Shown: in pieces, positions 46,514 to 56,779 of the stretch
Layout of the letters: the number at the start of each line of letters is the position of its first letter
Position numbering within the stretch: the stretch's first letter is position 1
NCBI GenBank assembly: GCA_963921935.1
Contig: OY998177.1
Coordinates: forward strand, 113,824,067-113,888,066
Source: Galeruca laticollis
Taxonomy: Eukaryota > Arthropoda > Insecta > Coleoptera > Chrysomelidae
Direction: 5' to 3'
DNA length: 64,000 nt
The notes under the pieces: model-generated
What the model was told of the DNA's origin: nothing
Seen by the model: only the letters and a program-made list of their open reading frames with translations
Databases searched by the model: none
Program-made: the position numbers and the translations under genes

Positions 46514-46983
46514 CTATAATAAGGAAAAACATACATGAATATCATCCACAGAATTTGAACGGGGTCAATTGTAACGTTACAATCGACCCCGACGAGAATG
46601 GTACAATTGACGCCAATGCGTGTTCAGAACTTCAAGAGCAAAAAAGAAAAATTTGTAAAGCAAAGTCGACGTGCAAAACAATCTCAAGATGATATAAAAG
46701 AGCGCCCAAACCACTCAAAGTATAAATAAAATTAATGATATACATAGGGAAATAATTATCGAATATCTACGTAGAAAATAAAAACTTACGTTGTCTATAT
46801 GAAAACAGAACACTCGTCACAGTAGCCGTCTATCTCCTTCAATTGATCGAGCTGTACTCATAGCGTGACGGGAGGGACTAGATGCAACACCCGTTGAAGC
46901 GACGTTCACAGAATTGCGGCGGTTTAGGAACTGTTAACGATGTTTCAATTGACCCCTGTTACAATTGCCCCCGGTCTACCCTA

Positions 46984-47665
46984 TCGTAGAATCAGTCCAA
47001 AGAATACATTTTTTCTATTTAATTTCGATTGCTTGAATAACCTTATGAGCTAACCTGGATAAAAGTAGTGCCGCACAAAGTTCTAATTGAGGGATGGTAT
47101 TAGACTTTAACGGGGCTACTTTAGACTTGGCGCATAATAAATGTACATGACCTATTCCTGGTTGGTTGATACTACGTAGATAAATACAAGCCCCCTAATC
47201 TTGAGTTGATGCGTCAAAGAAACCGTGTGATTCGATCTCCGTCGCGTTCGGACATATAGCATGACGCGGTATCGAAAAATTGTTTAAATTTGAAAGTTCG
47301 TTTTGAATTTGTTCTCACATATTTTGTAAATTAGGTAACGTATCGTCTCATCCAATCCTTTCTGACCCCAGCCGCTGCATTACGATTTTAGCCATTATGA
47401 TACAAGTGCTCAATAGACTTAAGGGATCAAAAATGTTGGAGATAGTTGATAATATAAGTCTTTTTTTAGTCTTATCGTTGAAATTGTCGACCTTGATGTT
47501 ATAAAGCAAATTATCACTTTAACAGGAGCAAGTTAAACCCAATGTTTTTGTATTTTCATTTGAACTGAACTCTAAAATGTAGCATGATAGGCTTGAATAA
47601 ATGCCCTTTAATACTTCAGGATCGTAAGAATGGTGTAATAAACACGAAATATGGCAAAGGGAAAT
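46984..47665 (-). pseudogene. BEL/Pao RT C-terminal part and RNase H
   Basis: On the minus strand the pieces read DPEVLKGIYSSLSCYILEFS, then YNIKVDNFNDKTKKR, then IMAKIVMQRLG-like, and the RNase H start PNATEIESHGFFDAS with CAKSKVAPLKSNTIPQLELC. Several shifts and stops are present. This joins 41461-41930 across the pogo pair and 52886-53460 across the composite insertion. Confidence 0.75.
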
Positions 47666-48337
47666 TTAGGGACACCCTATATAGATATAATTTTTGTTAT
47701 AATAAAATAAGTCGAATTCAATTTAACAAAAGTTAACCTACAGCAGAAAAGAATTTAAACAAACAATTTACACAACCGACAAGGTCGATGACAAAACACA
47801 CGATGGTTTGTTTATCAAAAATATAGACAAATCTTGCAACTTAGTATGAAAAAATTAATAGAAAATTAACCTTCAATTACGAAAATAAAAATATGAGACA
47901 AGGTCAACCCGAAGGAAATTAAATAACACAACTACAGTTGATGTGTTTAATAACAATCCTCGTCCCAAATCTTCTGAAATAAATAGCAGAAAATTTGGTA
48001 ACAGGGGCAGTGAGGAAGTAACCCTCATAGAGTGATCAGGTACCGTATGGCCTGGCACTCCCCCATCTTCGACGGCCCGTATGTGAACAGTGATATTGTT
48101 TTGTTGTGATTTGTGATATTTCAAAACGTAAATTTTTCTCTGTCATTATATTTTTTTTGAATAAATACCGTATTGACATTTATTTTATTTGTCTGGGTAT
48201 CCAAAGATACATTTCCTGGTCATATTAAGTGCACTATTGACATTTGAACCCATCACCTAACATTTTTAGGAAATAGTACGATTTGCAATCGATTTAATAA
48301 ACCAGGGGAACCCTAAAATTTAGTCAAGGGAGTTTAA
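47666..48337. other. Gene-free stretch at the start of the composite insertion
   Basis: AT-rich, beginning near GGGACACCCTATATAG. I see no ORF, tRNA or inverted repeat of note. Confidence 0.5.
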
Positions 48338-48545
48338 AGATTATACAGGGATATTCACATGTAAGAAATATCTTATTTTCATCATAAACAGGTCAGATTA
48401 CCTTCAGATTACGTAAGACTTTTTTCACTAGTCCTGATAGTTACTTTCTTATATTATACAGGGATATTAATATGTAAGAAATATCTTATTTATATCATAA
48501 CCAGGTCAGATTACCTTCAGGTTACGAAAGACTTTTTTTTATGAT
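48338..48545. repeat. Tandem repeat block, ~115-bp units, left part
   Basis: Two units share TATACAGGGATATT, GTAAGAAATATCTTATTT, CAGGTCAGATTACCTTCAG and AAGACTTTTTT. The same unit recurs at 51410-51640, so the block was probably continuous before an insertion near 48545. Confidence 0.8.
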
Positions 48546-48752
48546 TCGCGTATAAAAGAGACTTCATTATAACATTGTTTATAGTGTCACAATGAAGCTC
48601 TTTGAACACTGTTATAGTAATTTTTAGTGTACAGTTGGTTTCTGAATTTAGTTATATTTTTATCTGACATTTGACTTTAACCATGATACAAATTATAAAT
48701 AAAATGGTCTAGCGTTTCTCTAACTAGCAAATTATTATACTAAAGGTAAATT

Positions 48753-48756
48753 AGAA

Positions 48757-48800
<44 letters not shown>

Positions 48801-49038
48801 TATTTGATTTTCTTTAACCTTTATATATAATTTTTTTTTCATTTTTCGTGGGCATCAGGTTAATAGTAAACACAGTATCAGTTTATGTTTTAATTTGACG
48901 TTTCGCTCCTTCAATTTGGAGCATTTTCAAAAACTTCACATATCGATGTTTTACAATAAAATGAACAAGTTAAAACGATTAAAATTGAATGTAGACATAC
49001 AGGCGATAAAAACTGGTAGTTAATAAAATAATTTCAAA

Positions 49039-49093
<55 letters not shown>
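48753..49093 (-). mobile_element. Decayed PLE pLTR-like fragment bracketed by (TA)n runs
   Basis: TA runs at about 48760-48797 and 49042-49093 enclose about 245 bp. On the minus strand this segment contains a hammerhead-like stem II with the following box: GCTCC...GGAGC then GAAACGTC (about 48897-48925). The CTGATGA box is decayed. The pattern of a ribozyme-like motif between (TA)n runs matches the large PLE array. Confidence 0.55.
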
Positions 49094-49095
<2 letters not shown>

Positions 49096-49454
49096 AACAT
49101 AATTCAAGATAAATATTACTTCAACTGATATGAGTGACAGTTGGAATCGATTATTCTACTGATAATTTCCATCTATTTTAATTGTGAGACAAAATCGATT
49201 GCTATATTGAAAGTTTCTATACATAGGCGCACCAATTAATATAAAAATTATAATATCAGTTATTTGAATGATTCATATATATGTAAAATATTGTAGATAT
49301 AGAGTTAAAATCACTTCCAGATCCCAAAGAGTAGTAAGAGTTTCTCATGCTCTCCACATAAATATATAAATACATAAAAAATTTTCTTTACTTCATTACT
49401 GAGCTAGCTATACTAGAGTTGAATATATTAAATTGATAATATAACAATTATAGT

Positions 49455-50902
49455 GGTATTGTCGGCAAAGTATACAACAATAACAATCCATTATAAATAT
49501 GTCACCGCAACGTGGGGCAAATTAAGATTTTTTCGTGATAAGAAGGTTTTAAAAACATTACAATTAGATACAATTAAAATGGCAAAGAGAATGATGCTTA
49601 GGGACGGAAAACAAATAGGTTTGGAAGGCAGATCAGATGAGGAACAAGAAGAAAGGAGACGTGGAATGGGAGATTCAGATGTAGAGGAACAAACCTTAAT
49701 AGATAAAGAAAGTGAAGAATCAAGGACACAGCAGGATAGTAGACAAGACAGGCAGGATAGTGTAAGCAGAGGAGATCAAATAATGGAATTTTTAATTAAT
49801 TTGAATGGGAAGATAGATAATATGAGGGGAGATTTGAATGGGAAGATAGATAATATGAGCGGAGATTTGAATGGGAAGATAGATAATATGAGGGGAGATT
49901 TGAATGGAAAGATGGACAAGATGAATGGGAACATGAATGATTTAAATGGAAACATGAACAGGATGGAAAAGAAAATAGAAGAGGTGAAGATGGAAGGTTT
50001 GAAGGAAATTAAGAAACTTAGGGAGGAAAATGAAGAATTTAGAAAACAGATAGATAAAATTAAAATTGGTATAAAAGAAGAAAATACGAATTTGAGAGTA
50101 GAACTTCAGGAACATAGAATTAAAATAAGAGAAATAATTGAAAAACAGGTAGAAGAAGAAGTTCAAAAACTAGGAAGATGTTTAGAAGAAAATTTATCAG
50201 GAGCAATTCAAGTAGAAGTGAAGAAACAAAATGAGAATACAATTGAAGAAATACAGTCTATAAAAGTACAAGAACAAACAAATGAGGAAATAATGCAAAT
50301 GTATGAACAGAATTTAAATAAGAAATTTAATGACTTAAATGGAAGGATAGAAGAACAAACGGGAACGTGTAAAAAAAGGAGAGAAAGTATAGAGAAATTA
50401 GTTAATTGGGAATTAAAAGAAATGAACAGACGATTACAAGAAACTAAGGAAGAAATAGATGAAACCATAAGACTAATTGAAGAACCAATAATTTACACAG
50501 AGAATGGCGAAATCAGAGTGAAACTTGAAAGAAACATAAAAATAATTGATCCAAGAATATTTATTAAGAGAATTGGAAATGAAAGAAATCGAATTGAGAT
50601 TATGGTGTATATGAAAATAATAAAAAGCAACTTCGATGAGATGGAAGAATATGAGATGCAAATTTCAATGCATTTATGGGAAGAAATTGATGAGATATGG
50701 GACTTCAAAATTAAAAAAATTATGGTGGTGAACAGAAAGAAGTTACGGAAACCAATAGGGAATCAAACAATAAGAGAAGAGAATAAGACGAAGTTTAGGA
50801 AAAGAAAATAAAATTGAATTATATGACAGGATTATGGGAACGAAATCTGGAAAACGAAAAGGTATTGTCGGCAAAGTATACAACAATAACAATCCATTAT
50901 AA
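49455..50902 (+). repeat. 42-bp direct repeats flanking a coiled-coil ORF
   Basis: The sequence starting GGTATTGTCGGCAAAGTATA occurs at 49455-49496 and again at 50861-50902 with no difference that I can see. The two copies enclose the GA-rich ORF. They could be a long target duplication, short terminal repeats or a local duplication. Confidence 0.85.
49580..50811 (+). CDS. Unknown GA-rich coiled-coil protein, gag-like (about 410 aa)
   Basis: I do not recognise this protein. The open frame begins at 49453, but the ATG at 49580 (MAKRMMLRDGKQIGLEG) is a likelier start because the earlier codons overlap the left direct repeat. An acidic, charged N-terminus with DRQDS-type repeats is followed by near-exact 12-residue repeats, LNGKIDNMRGD (about 49799-49940). 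A long predicted coiled coil rich in Glu and Lys follows. The C-terminal third (about 50480-50760) is less repetitive (DPRIFIKRIGNERNRIEIMV) and may be a folded domain. No zinc knuckle or membrane segment is seen. The plus strand is strongly purine-rich, unlike the surroundings. A retrotransposon Gag is the best guess but unproven. The frame is fully intact. Confidence 0.5.
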
Positions 50903-51263
50903 TATATATATATTAAAAATAATAATGAATAAAGTACGTTAACGTTTATTTATCAATGATTTGTCAAATGGTTATTTTTATATTGTATAGGATCAATATA
51001 GGTATACAAAACGTTCAATTTTTGGGATAAATTACCAGATATCTATGTGAACATGTATTACAGAAATAATTCTGTTCATGATATAATATAAATAGATCGC
51101 AAGAGCATATACGAAGAAGCTCGTTTTTAAACAAATAATTATCCTCTTTTTGCTTAAATGAAAGTTTGTTTACAATTTACACAATCCTCCTAGTTTAAAA
51201 ACAGGGATTATATGAAATTCTATTTTATTTAAATAATTAAATAAATGCGAATCATAAAAAATA

Positions 51264-51388
51264 TTGTGTAAAACTTGGGCCACAATGACTTTCTGTAGTA
51301 CTCGTGATTTGCACAACTCACCGCTTCGTGGTTGGTTGTGCAAACTTCACTCGTAGTACAAAACGAATCATTGTGACACTTGTTTTAC
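51264..51388. repeat. Long imperfect hairpin, possibly a foldback element
   Basis: The outer arms TGTAAAACTTGGGCCACAATGA and its near complement meet inner pairs around GTTGTGCAAA with a loop at about 51330. The whole region can fold on itself. A 12-bp part of the right arm (TCATTGTGACAC, 51368-51379) is also inverted at 48584-48595. Confidence 0.6.
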
Positions 51389-51409
51389 AAATAACTATTT
51401 CAATAGTCC

Positions 51410-51640
51410 TGATAGTTGCTTTCTTATATTATACAGGGATATTCATACACCAGATATCTTTCATTTATGTCATAATCAGGAGAGACTACTCTCAGATTAT
51501 GGAAGACGTTTTACCCGAGTCATTAATTTTTTCTCATACCTTATACAGGGATAGTCATATGCAAGACATCTTTTACTTTTGTCATAATAAGGAGAAACTA
51601 CTTCCAGATTATGAAAGACGTTTTTTCCCTAATTAATTGC
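51410..51640. repeat. Tandem repeat block, ~115-bp units, right part
   Basis: Two further diverged units of the series at 48338-48545, starting GTCCTGATAGTTGCTTTCTT. Confidence 0.75.
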
Positions 51641-52240
51641 TAATGTATTGTACCGGGACATTCTTCCCCAAGTAACTTTTATTTTGTCCCAACCAGGGTT
51701 GAATTACTGTACTTAATTATTTTGTGATTGTAATATATATGTAAATATTATCCACCCAGTCTGTTTCCTTTACCAACAACCCTTACTCTCGGACCAGCAG
51801 GATTGAACGGGTTGACGCGACCTGCCTTAGAACTCAGGCTTGGCACATTGTATAAGCCCAAGAGGCCCCACGGAGACCTTGCCCGCTCGTGCCAGGAAAC
51901 CACCTCCACCGAGGTTACCCACAAGGAGATTCATGGCTCTAATTCTGCCCCACGGCACTGGTGACAACACGCTGCAAAAATTCAAGAGAAAAGGGATCCA
52001 AAGGTTGTCATACACGTAACAGATAGCTGTGAACTCTAAGAGATAACAGCGGTTATTACAGTGGTGACCATATTCATTACATTGGTGACAGCGGTTTGCG
52101 AACCATCCTATTTTTGGAACAACCCCACCCAGGAAGGCTGACAGCGGTTGTCCAAATCCAATTTCTCTCTGAGAGGTAATACCGGTTGACTGGAACCACA
52201 TCCCACGAGCAGTGACAAGCGGTTCAGCAACTATACCCAG
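51640..52240. other. Non-coding stretch with TGGTGACAGCGGT-like motifs
   Basis: Repeats of 'gtgacagcggtt' (about 52030-52240) resemble leader sequence of LTR elements. No credible ORF. Confidence 0.4.
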
Positions 52241-52244
52241 GAGG

Positions 52245-52800
52245 GAAAATAATGGTTCACAACCAGGGTCTAGTATAGCGCAACATAGAGCCTTCGGGAC
52301 CAGAGCTTCTACTAGATCAAGACTAGTGTGCGTGGTGAAGAATCACATCCTTCACGAGGTGTCACTGCTGGCACAAAACACACTGGATCTAGACCAGAGA
52401 AGGTCGAAAAAAAATCCATACTCAAGTAAGGCGAATAACTTACCTGAGGTGAACATGCCAAACGGGGTAAGGTGGAATACTTCTATTAGAATTTTCAATA
52501 ACTTTTATTATATTGTGGAATTAACTAGAGACCGTGAGTTTCATTTAAAAACACTAATATGACCATATTCCACGAAGTGAGGGTCGAGACAGTTAATTTC
52601 ATGGAATACTTCTGTTAACAAAGTAGTGACAACGGAGTTTTTTCTAACCAGGGTCTAGTAATTTCACAACATATAGCTTCCTCTAGACCAAGATCAGTGT
52701 TCGTGATGAAGAATCGCACCCTGCTCAACGTGTAGCACAGCTACTGCAGAACACACTGGATCTAGACCAGTGAAGGTCGAAAAGATAATCCTACTAAGAA
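52245..52800. repeat. Diverged ~395-bp duplication
   Basis: Sequence from AACCAGGGTCTAGTA to GGATCTAGACCAG occurs at 52261-52405 and again at 52660-52775. It has many mismatches and a few indels. Nothing coding is seen in it. Confidence 0.7.
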
Positions 52801-52885
52801 ATGTCGACTGAGTTAATAGCTGCTTCACCCATAAAAGTGTGACTAGGTCAATTTTTTCACAACTGGTGATAGCGGTCGATCAAAA

Positions 52886-53460
52886 CATTCTGTCTTGAGT
52901 ATGGTAGAAATTCGTTTACATAGAAGTTGAGCCTCTTCGATTGTGTTTGCACCCGTAAGTAAATCATCTACGTAAAAGTCTTTTCGGATTATTTTTGCAA
53001 TATCGGGGTTTGATTCTATTAATTCTTCAGCTATAGCAAAGAGGCAACGGATTGCTAAATAACTGGACGACGCCTGTCAATAGGTGACCGAGTTTAGAAC
53101 GTATGTACGAATCTTGGCCGTGGGTTTAGCGCGCCAAAGAATTTTTTGTAAATTTCCCTGTTGTAGCGATATTTGAATCTGTCTATACATCTTTGCGATG
53201 TCGGCTGCTATAACGTAAGAATGTTTTCGATATCTGATTGAAATTGCATCTAAATTGTCCTGCAAAACTGGTTCGACCATTAAAATATTGTTTAAGGAAA
53301 CGACATTACTTGAAGGAGCTGACGAATTAAAAACGACGCGTAACTTTGTTGTTAAACTGTTTTCTCGCAAAACCGCCGAGCGTGGTGTGTAGTATTCTAC
53401 TAACTCTTGTTTTTCGTCGGGTTGAGGTGACGTGTGCTTCAACTCTTCGTACTAGGTCAT
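52886..53460 (-). pseudogene. BEL/Pao RT, N-terminal half
   Basis: Minus-strand reading gives YYTPRSAVLRENSLTTKLRV, then MVEPVLQDNLDAIS, then AADIAKMYRQIQISLQQGN. After a stop it continues to the catalytic box FYVDDLLTGANTIEEAQ (52955-52985) and TILKTECF. There, at 52885, the insertion begins. The RT catalytic Asp pair is present, but stops near 53030-53070 break the frame. Confidence 0.85.
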
Positions 53461-53990
53461 AAAGTCTACGTAAAGCTTGAGTAAATTCTGATTTTTGAGC
53501 AGTCGTGTTCCTAGAGCATAAAATCTACGTTCTGTCATTTGCTTGGATTCATCCAGCATTGTCGCGGTTTGATTGCGGGGTAATGTGACCATCACGATTC
53601 CTTATGGTGCTAATAATAAAATTTTCTTCACGGGTGGCTTCTTCGGGGGAGTGTTGTCTCGTTACATTGCAATCCTCGATTTCCCAAAATTTTGATATTA
53701 AATCGTGTTAATCGTTGTTTGTAGCTAAATTGCAAGTAATCGCATTTTTGACAGTGGCACCTATTTGACCAAAAACTACATAACTCCACATAGTTTGCTA
53801 TAATACCGGATTATTGCTACCGCAAGAAATTTTACCAGTTCTAAGAACATTACAAAACAAATCCCCCTAACTAAAATGTCAATAGGTTTGGACATAAAGA
53901 ATTCAGGATCAGCTGAAAGCACATTTTTTCAGATGCCCAGCTTGTTAGGATCTATGTCAGATCCCGGTAAATGACTCGTTATAGTGGGTA
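53461..53990 (-). pseudogene. BEL/Pao spacer between protease and RT, decayed
   Basis: Collinear position and short matches such as FWEIEDCN-like (about 53665-53690) suggest the pre-RT region of pol. No frame stays open for more than about 50 codons. There is no separate gene. Confidence 0.5.
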
Positions 53991-54310
53991 AAATGAAACA
54001 AGATAATATTTTGGTGAAATTTCTATACAGGGATCTCATTTCGACAAGGCATTTATTTGTTGATACTGAAGTTGATTTCGCAGGTCCATAAACGAACTTG
54101 TTAGTGTGATATTGTCTTAGTCCTAGCAGGTCTGCTAAACGGGCTGAAATTAATGAAGATTGCGATCCGCAGTCTAACAGTGCACGTGCTAGATGCGGTT
54201 AACCATTTTTATCAAGAATTTCAATAATTGCGGTTGACAAAAATACTAAAGACGGTCCTGGAATTTGAAAATGGCAACTGAACACGGCTGCATTTTGAGA
54301 ATGATTTGTT
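53990..54310 (-). pseudogene. BEL/Pao aspartic protease remnant
   Basis: The minus strand gives VFLSTAIIEILDKNG, then ARALLDCGSQSSLISARLAD (about 54130-54200). The DCGS form of the active-site loop is usual in BEL proteases. A stop interrupts the frame just before it. The mature enzyme would cleave the Gag-Pol polyprotein. Confidence 0.7.
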
Positions 54311-54313
54311 GTG

Positions 54314-54690
54314 TTAACAGTGCCGGATACCACTAAATTGTATGGGTTCTTGGAAATTTACAAAATCCTGTAAGTTCGGTAAATCTTTTTTGTGCGCAAT
54401 ATGTCGCTCCCATTTTCTCAAAATTTGATTATCGAGTTTGTTTGTGATCATAAAAATCAAAAGTGTATCCCAGTTATTAACCTTTTGTCCGAACTGTTCA
54501 AGAGATAGGAGATTTTTTTCTAAATCGTCAATAAGCTTCGAAGTTTGTAAATATTCTGGTGAAAAAATATCCTTTATATGATTATGGACAAACAATTCAA
54601 TCCAATTCTCGAAAGAGCCCTGATACTTTGGCAGTGAGATAACTGGCAGTATGATTACCTTTAGATTGCTAGATGAAACATGAACAATTC
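54314..54690 (-). pseudogene. BEL/Pao gag remnant (DUF1759-type)
   Basis: The minus strand reads LPVISLPKYQGSFENWIELF at about 54580-54645. KLIDDLEKNLLSLEQFGQKV and NWDTLLIFMITNKLDNQILR follow, the typical arrangement of the BEL gag DUF1759 region. The N-terminus is missing: the mariner element and an LTR-like sequence follow directly. The zinc knuckle part is not clear. Confidence 0.75.
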
Positions 54691-54696
54691 ATCGTA

Positions 54697-56537
54697 TTCA
54701 AAAGTCCCCTCCCCCCCTCGTATCTTTCGAACGGCTACACTTACATTAATAAAATTTGAAGGGTGAAAATAAAGTATTGTAAACTTCTCTATGAATGGTA
54801 ACAGGTGGCGTAATAGTAATAGAGGACGTCACAGTACCACTCTAGCCAATAATTTTAAATAGGACCTTATGGCAAGTGATATCTCGTTTGAAAGGCATTG
54901 ACATTGGCTACATAGCCATATTAATTTTGTTTCGGTTTACATTGATTTTGACGGATAAATTAAATAGATACCAAAATTATTATTTCACATTTAAATATTG
55001 AAGATTTTTCAGTTCGCCTCTGGTTAGTTGTCAAAAAAATTGACGTTTTTAATTAAATAGTATTTGTTGTTTTGCAAAGTTTTTCTAAATAGCTTAAATA
55101 TTTCATTTTATTATTGTTTAACAAGACGTTTAAGAGTTTACATAGGCAAAATGGTACGTACTCAAGCCGACAAAGTAGCAGCTATCTCAATAATTGGTGA
55201 ATCTAGAAAGAATCTATATGAACCGGAACGTTTATTTATTGAGAGATACCCAGATCGCCATATCTTGAGAACTTATTTGAGGGAGCTTCTTCACAAGTTT
55301 GAAGCAACAGTAGTGTTCAAGATGCCAAACGAACATTTAGTGATGATAAAAAAATTGATATAGTTGCTGAAATGGTAGTAAACCCTACTTCCTCTTCAAC
55401 TAAAGTTGCGTCTATCTGTGAAGTAAGTAAAAGTACAGTACAGCGAGTATTGGCTAAAAATAAATTTCATCCATACAAGTTAAAAATGGTGCACCACCTT
55501 TCGGATGACGACCACGACAGAAGACTCGAATTCTGTGAATGTATGGGAAATAAAATTAGTCAAAACCCCCATTACACAAAAACAATTTGTTTTAGTGACG
55601 AAAGTACTTTTTTCTCAATGGAGATGTAAATACACCAAATGTAAGGTATTGGAGTGACACAAATCCTCACACCTTTCGTGAACAACATACCCAATTTCCA
55701 GAAAAAGTCAATGTTTGGGCAGGTATTTTGGGAAACCACATAGTTGGTCCTGTTTTCCTTAATTCAAATATAAGCGGTGAAGTGTATCTGGAGATGTTAC
55801 AAAATGCAATTGAGCCGTTAATTCTTGAAATTCTGGAAGATAATCAAGATGAATTCGGCCATCTGGAAATAAGATTTCAACAAGATGGTGCTCCTGCACA
55901 TTATTATGGTGCAGTAAGACGTTACCTGGATGAAGAATATCGAGGTAGATGGATCGGCCGGCGAGGTCCTATAGAATGGCCACCGCGGTCACCAGATCTG
56001 ACACCATTAGATTTTTTTCTATGGGGGTACTTGAAATCCAAGGTTTATACTACGGCACCAGATAGCATTGGCGTTTTGAAAGAAAGAATTACTGAAGAAT
56101 GTAATGCTATTTCAGCTGACACATTCGAACGAGTACAAGAGTTTACTAATAGAATGTATTACTGTTAGGAAGTAGACGGAGCACATTTGGAACACTTGCT
56201 ATAAGAATCCATTGTTGATATCAAATTAATTAAATTTAAAAAAATAATTTCAATAATTTTGGTATTTATTGAATTTAACCGTCAAAATTAATTTAAACCC
56301 AAACAAAATTAATATGGCTATGTAGCCAATGTCAATGCCTTTCAAACGAGATATCACTTGCCATAAGGTCCTATTCAAAATTATTGGCCAGAGTGGCACT
56401 GTGACGTCATCTATTACTATTACGTCACCTGTTACCATTCGTAGAGAAGTTTACAACACTTTATTTTCACCCTCCAAATTTTATTAATGTAAGTGTAGCC
56501 GTTTTAAAAGATACGAGTGGGGGAGGGGACTTTTGAA
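54697..56537 (+). mobile_element. mariner-like element, DD41D type, with ~290-bp inverted repeats
   Basis: The ends start TTCAAAAGTCCCCTCCCCC and are inverted copies of each other, flanked by TA (54695-54696, 56538-56539). The inverted repeats extend to about 54987 on the left and from about 56247 on the right, unusually long for mariner. A point of internal similarity is the block with GGCTACATAGCC near 54905 and 56320. Confidence 0.9.
55151..56168 (+). pseudogene. mariner-like transposase (DD41D), frameshifted
   Basis: The start MVRTQADKVAAISIIG at 55151 opens an N-terminal helix-turn-helix. Frameshifts near 55358 and 55610 break the frame. The DDE domain keeps all three acids: Asp in CFSDESTF (about 55600), Asp in FQQDGAPAHYY (about 55880), and Asp in SPDLTPLDFFLWG (about 56005). 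By count 41 residues separate the last two, the spacing of the DD41D (rosa-like) group. The sequence ends ...TNRMYYC. With two shifts it is not functional, though the core is well preserved. Confidence 0.88.
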
Positions 56538-56540
56538 TAG

Positions 56541-56779
56541 CACTGTATTGTTGGACTGTACGTGTTGCACTGGTTTGATTTGGATAAAAATCACTTTGTA
56601 TGGTATAATCAAGGTTTCTTATAAGTTGACATTCAACGTCAAAATTCAAAAATTAACTGTCTGTTTACAAAAAATGTTGTTGCTTCGAATATCTAAATTG
56701 GGAGTCAATCTAGTACGTGTTGCCATACTTTCCTTTCAGAAGAAGGTACCTATGGGGAAAATTATTTGTCGTGTGATCA
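56541..56779 (-). repeat. BEL/Pao LTR-like fragment, candidate 5' LTR
   Basis: On the minus strand it begins TGATCACACGACAAATAATT and shares several blocks with 35060-35242. It carries an extra block of about 80 bp (56637-56715). The mariner right end abuts it, and gag N-terminus and leader are absent between it and 54690, so it may be a solo or rearranged LTR. Confidence 0.5.

Larger units (their letters stand above)
41933..46981 (-). mobile_element. pogo-like element B, TA target, hosting pogo element A
   Basis: The inverted ends are GGGTAGACCGGGGGCA at the left and its near complement at the right (24 bp in all). TA lies on each side (41931-41932, 46982-46983). Removing the inner element (42094-44717 plus one TA) leaves about 2.4 kb, a normal pogo size. 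GTTACAATTGMCCCC-type subterminal motifs repeat at both ends (about 44744-44785 and 46561-46981). The insertion point falls in BEL RNase H. Confidence 0.9.
47666..52885. mobile_element. Composite insertion in BEL RT: repeats, PLE fragment, coiled-coil ORF
   Basis: BEL RT stops at about 52885 and resumes at about 47665, so these 5.2 kb are inserted sequence. They hold, in order: a gene-free part (47666-48337); ~115-bp tandem repeats (48338-48545) whose series resumes at 51410-51640; a PLE-like fragment between two (TA)n runs; a GA-rich ORF between 42-bp direct repeats; a long imperfect hairpin; and a diverged duplication (52245-52800). The repeats at 48338 and 51410 suggest that one element, possibly an LTR type, was itself split. 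I could not define LTRs. Confidence 0.45.
35060..56779 (-). mobile_element. Second BEL/Pao element, minus strand, split by nested insertions
   Basis: Collinear BEL/Pao pieces run from gag (54650) through protease (54000-54310), RT (52886-53460 and 47340-47665), RNase H (46984-47300, 41700-41930) and integrase (41461-41700, 38757-39725) to the pol stop at 35256. An LTR-like sequence lies at each side (35060-35242 and 56541-56779). The gaps are filled by hAT, pogo, mariner and composite insertions, several with target duplications that fit an empty pol site. Gag N-terminus and leader appear to be missing. All coding parts are decayed. Confidence 0.75.

Noticed and set aside
49942..50708. Several minus-strand ORFs rich in Phe and Tyr
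   Set aside because: They are antisense shadows of the purine-rich coiled-coil ORF.
51283..51376. tRNA-like fold in the hairpin
   Set aside because: The arms form one long imperfect stem and do not give a cloverleaf with an anticodon loop.
56541..56779. First read as a PLE 3' UTR because a PLE remnant adjoins it
   Set aside because: The matching sequence at 35060-35242 follows a BEL pol stop and polypurine tract, so an LTR fits better.
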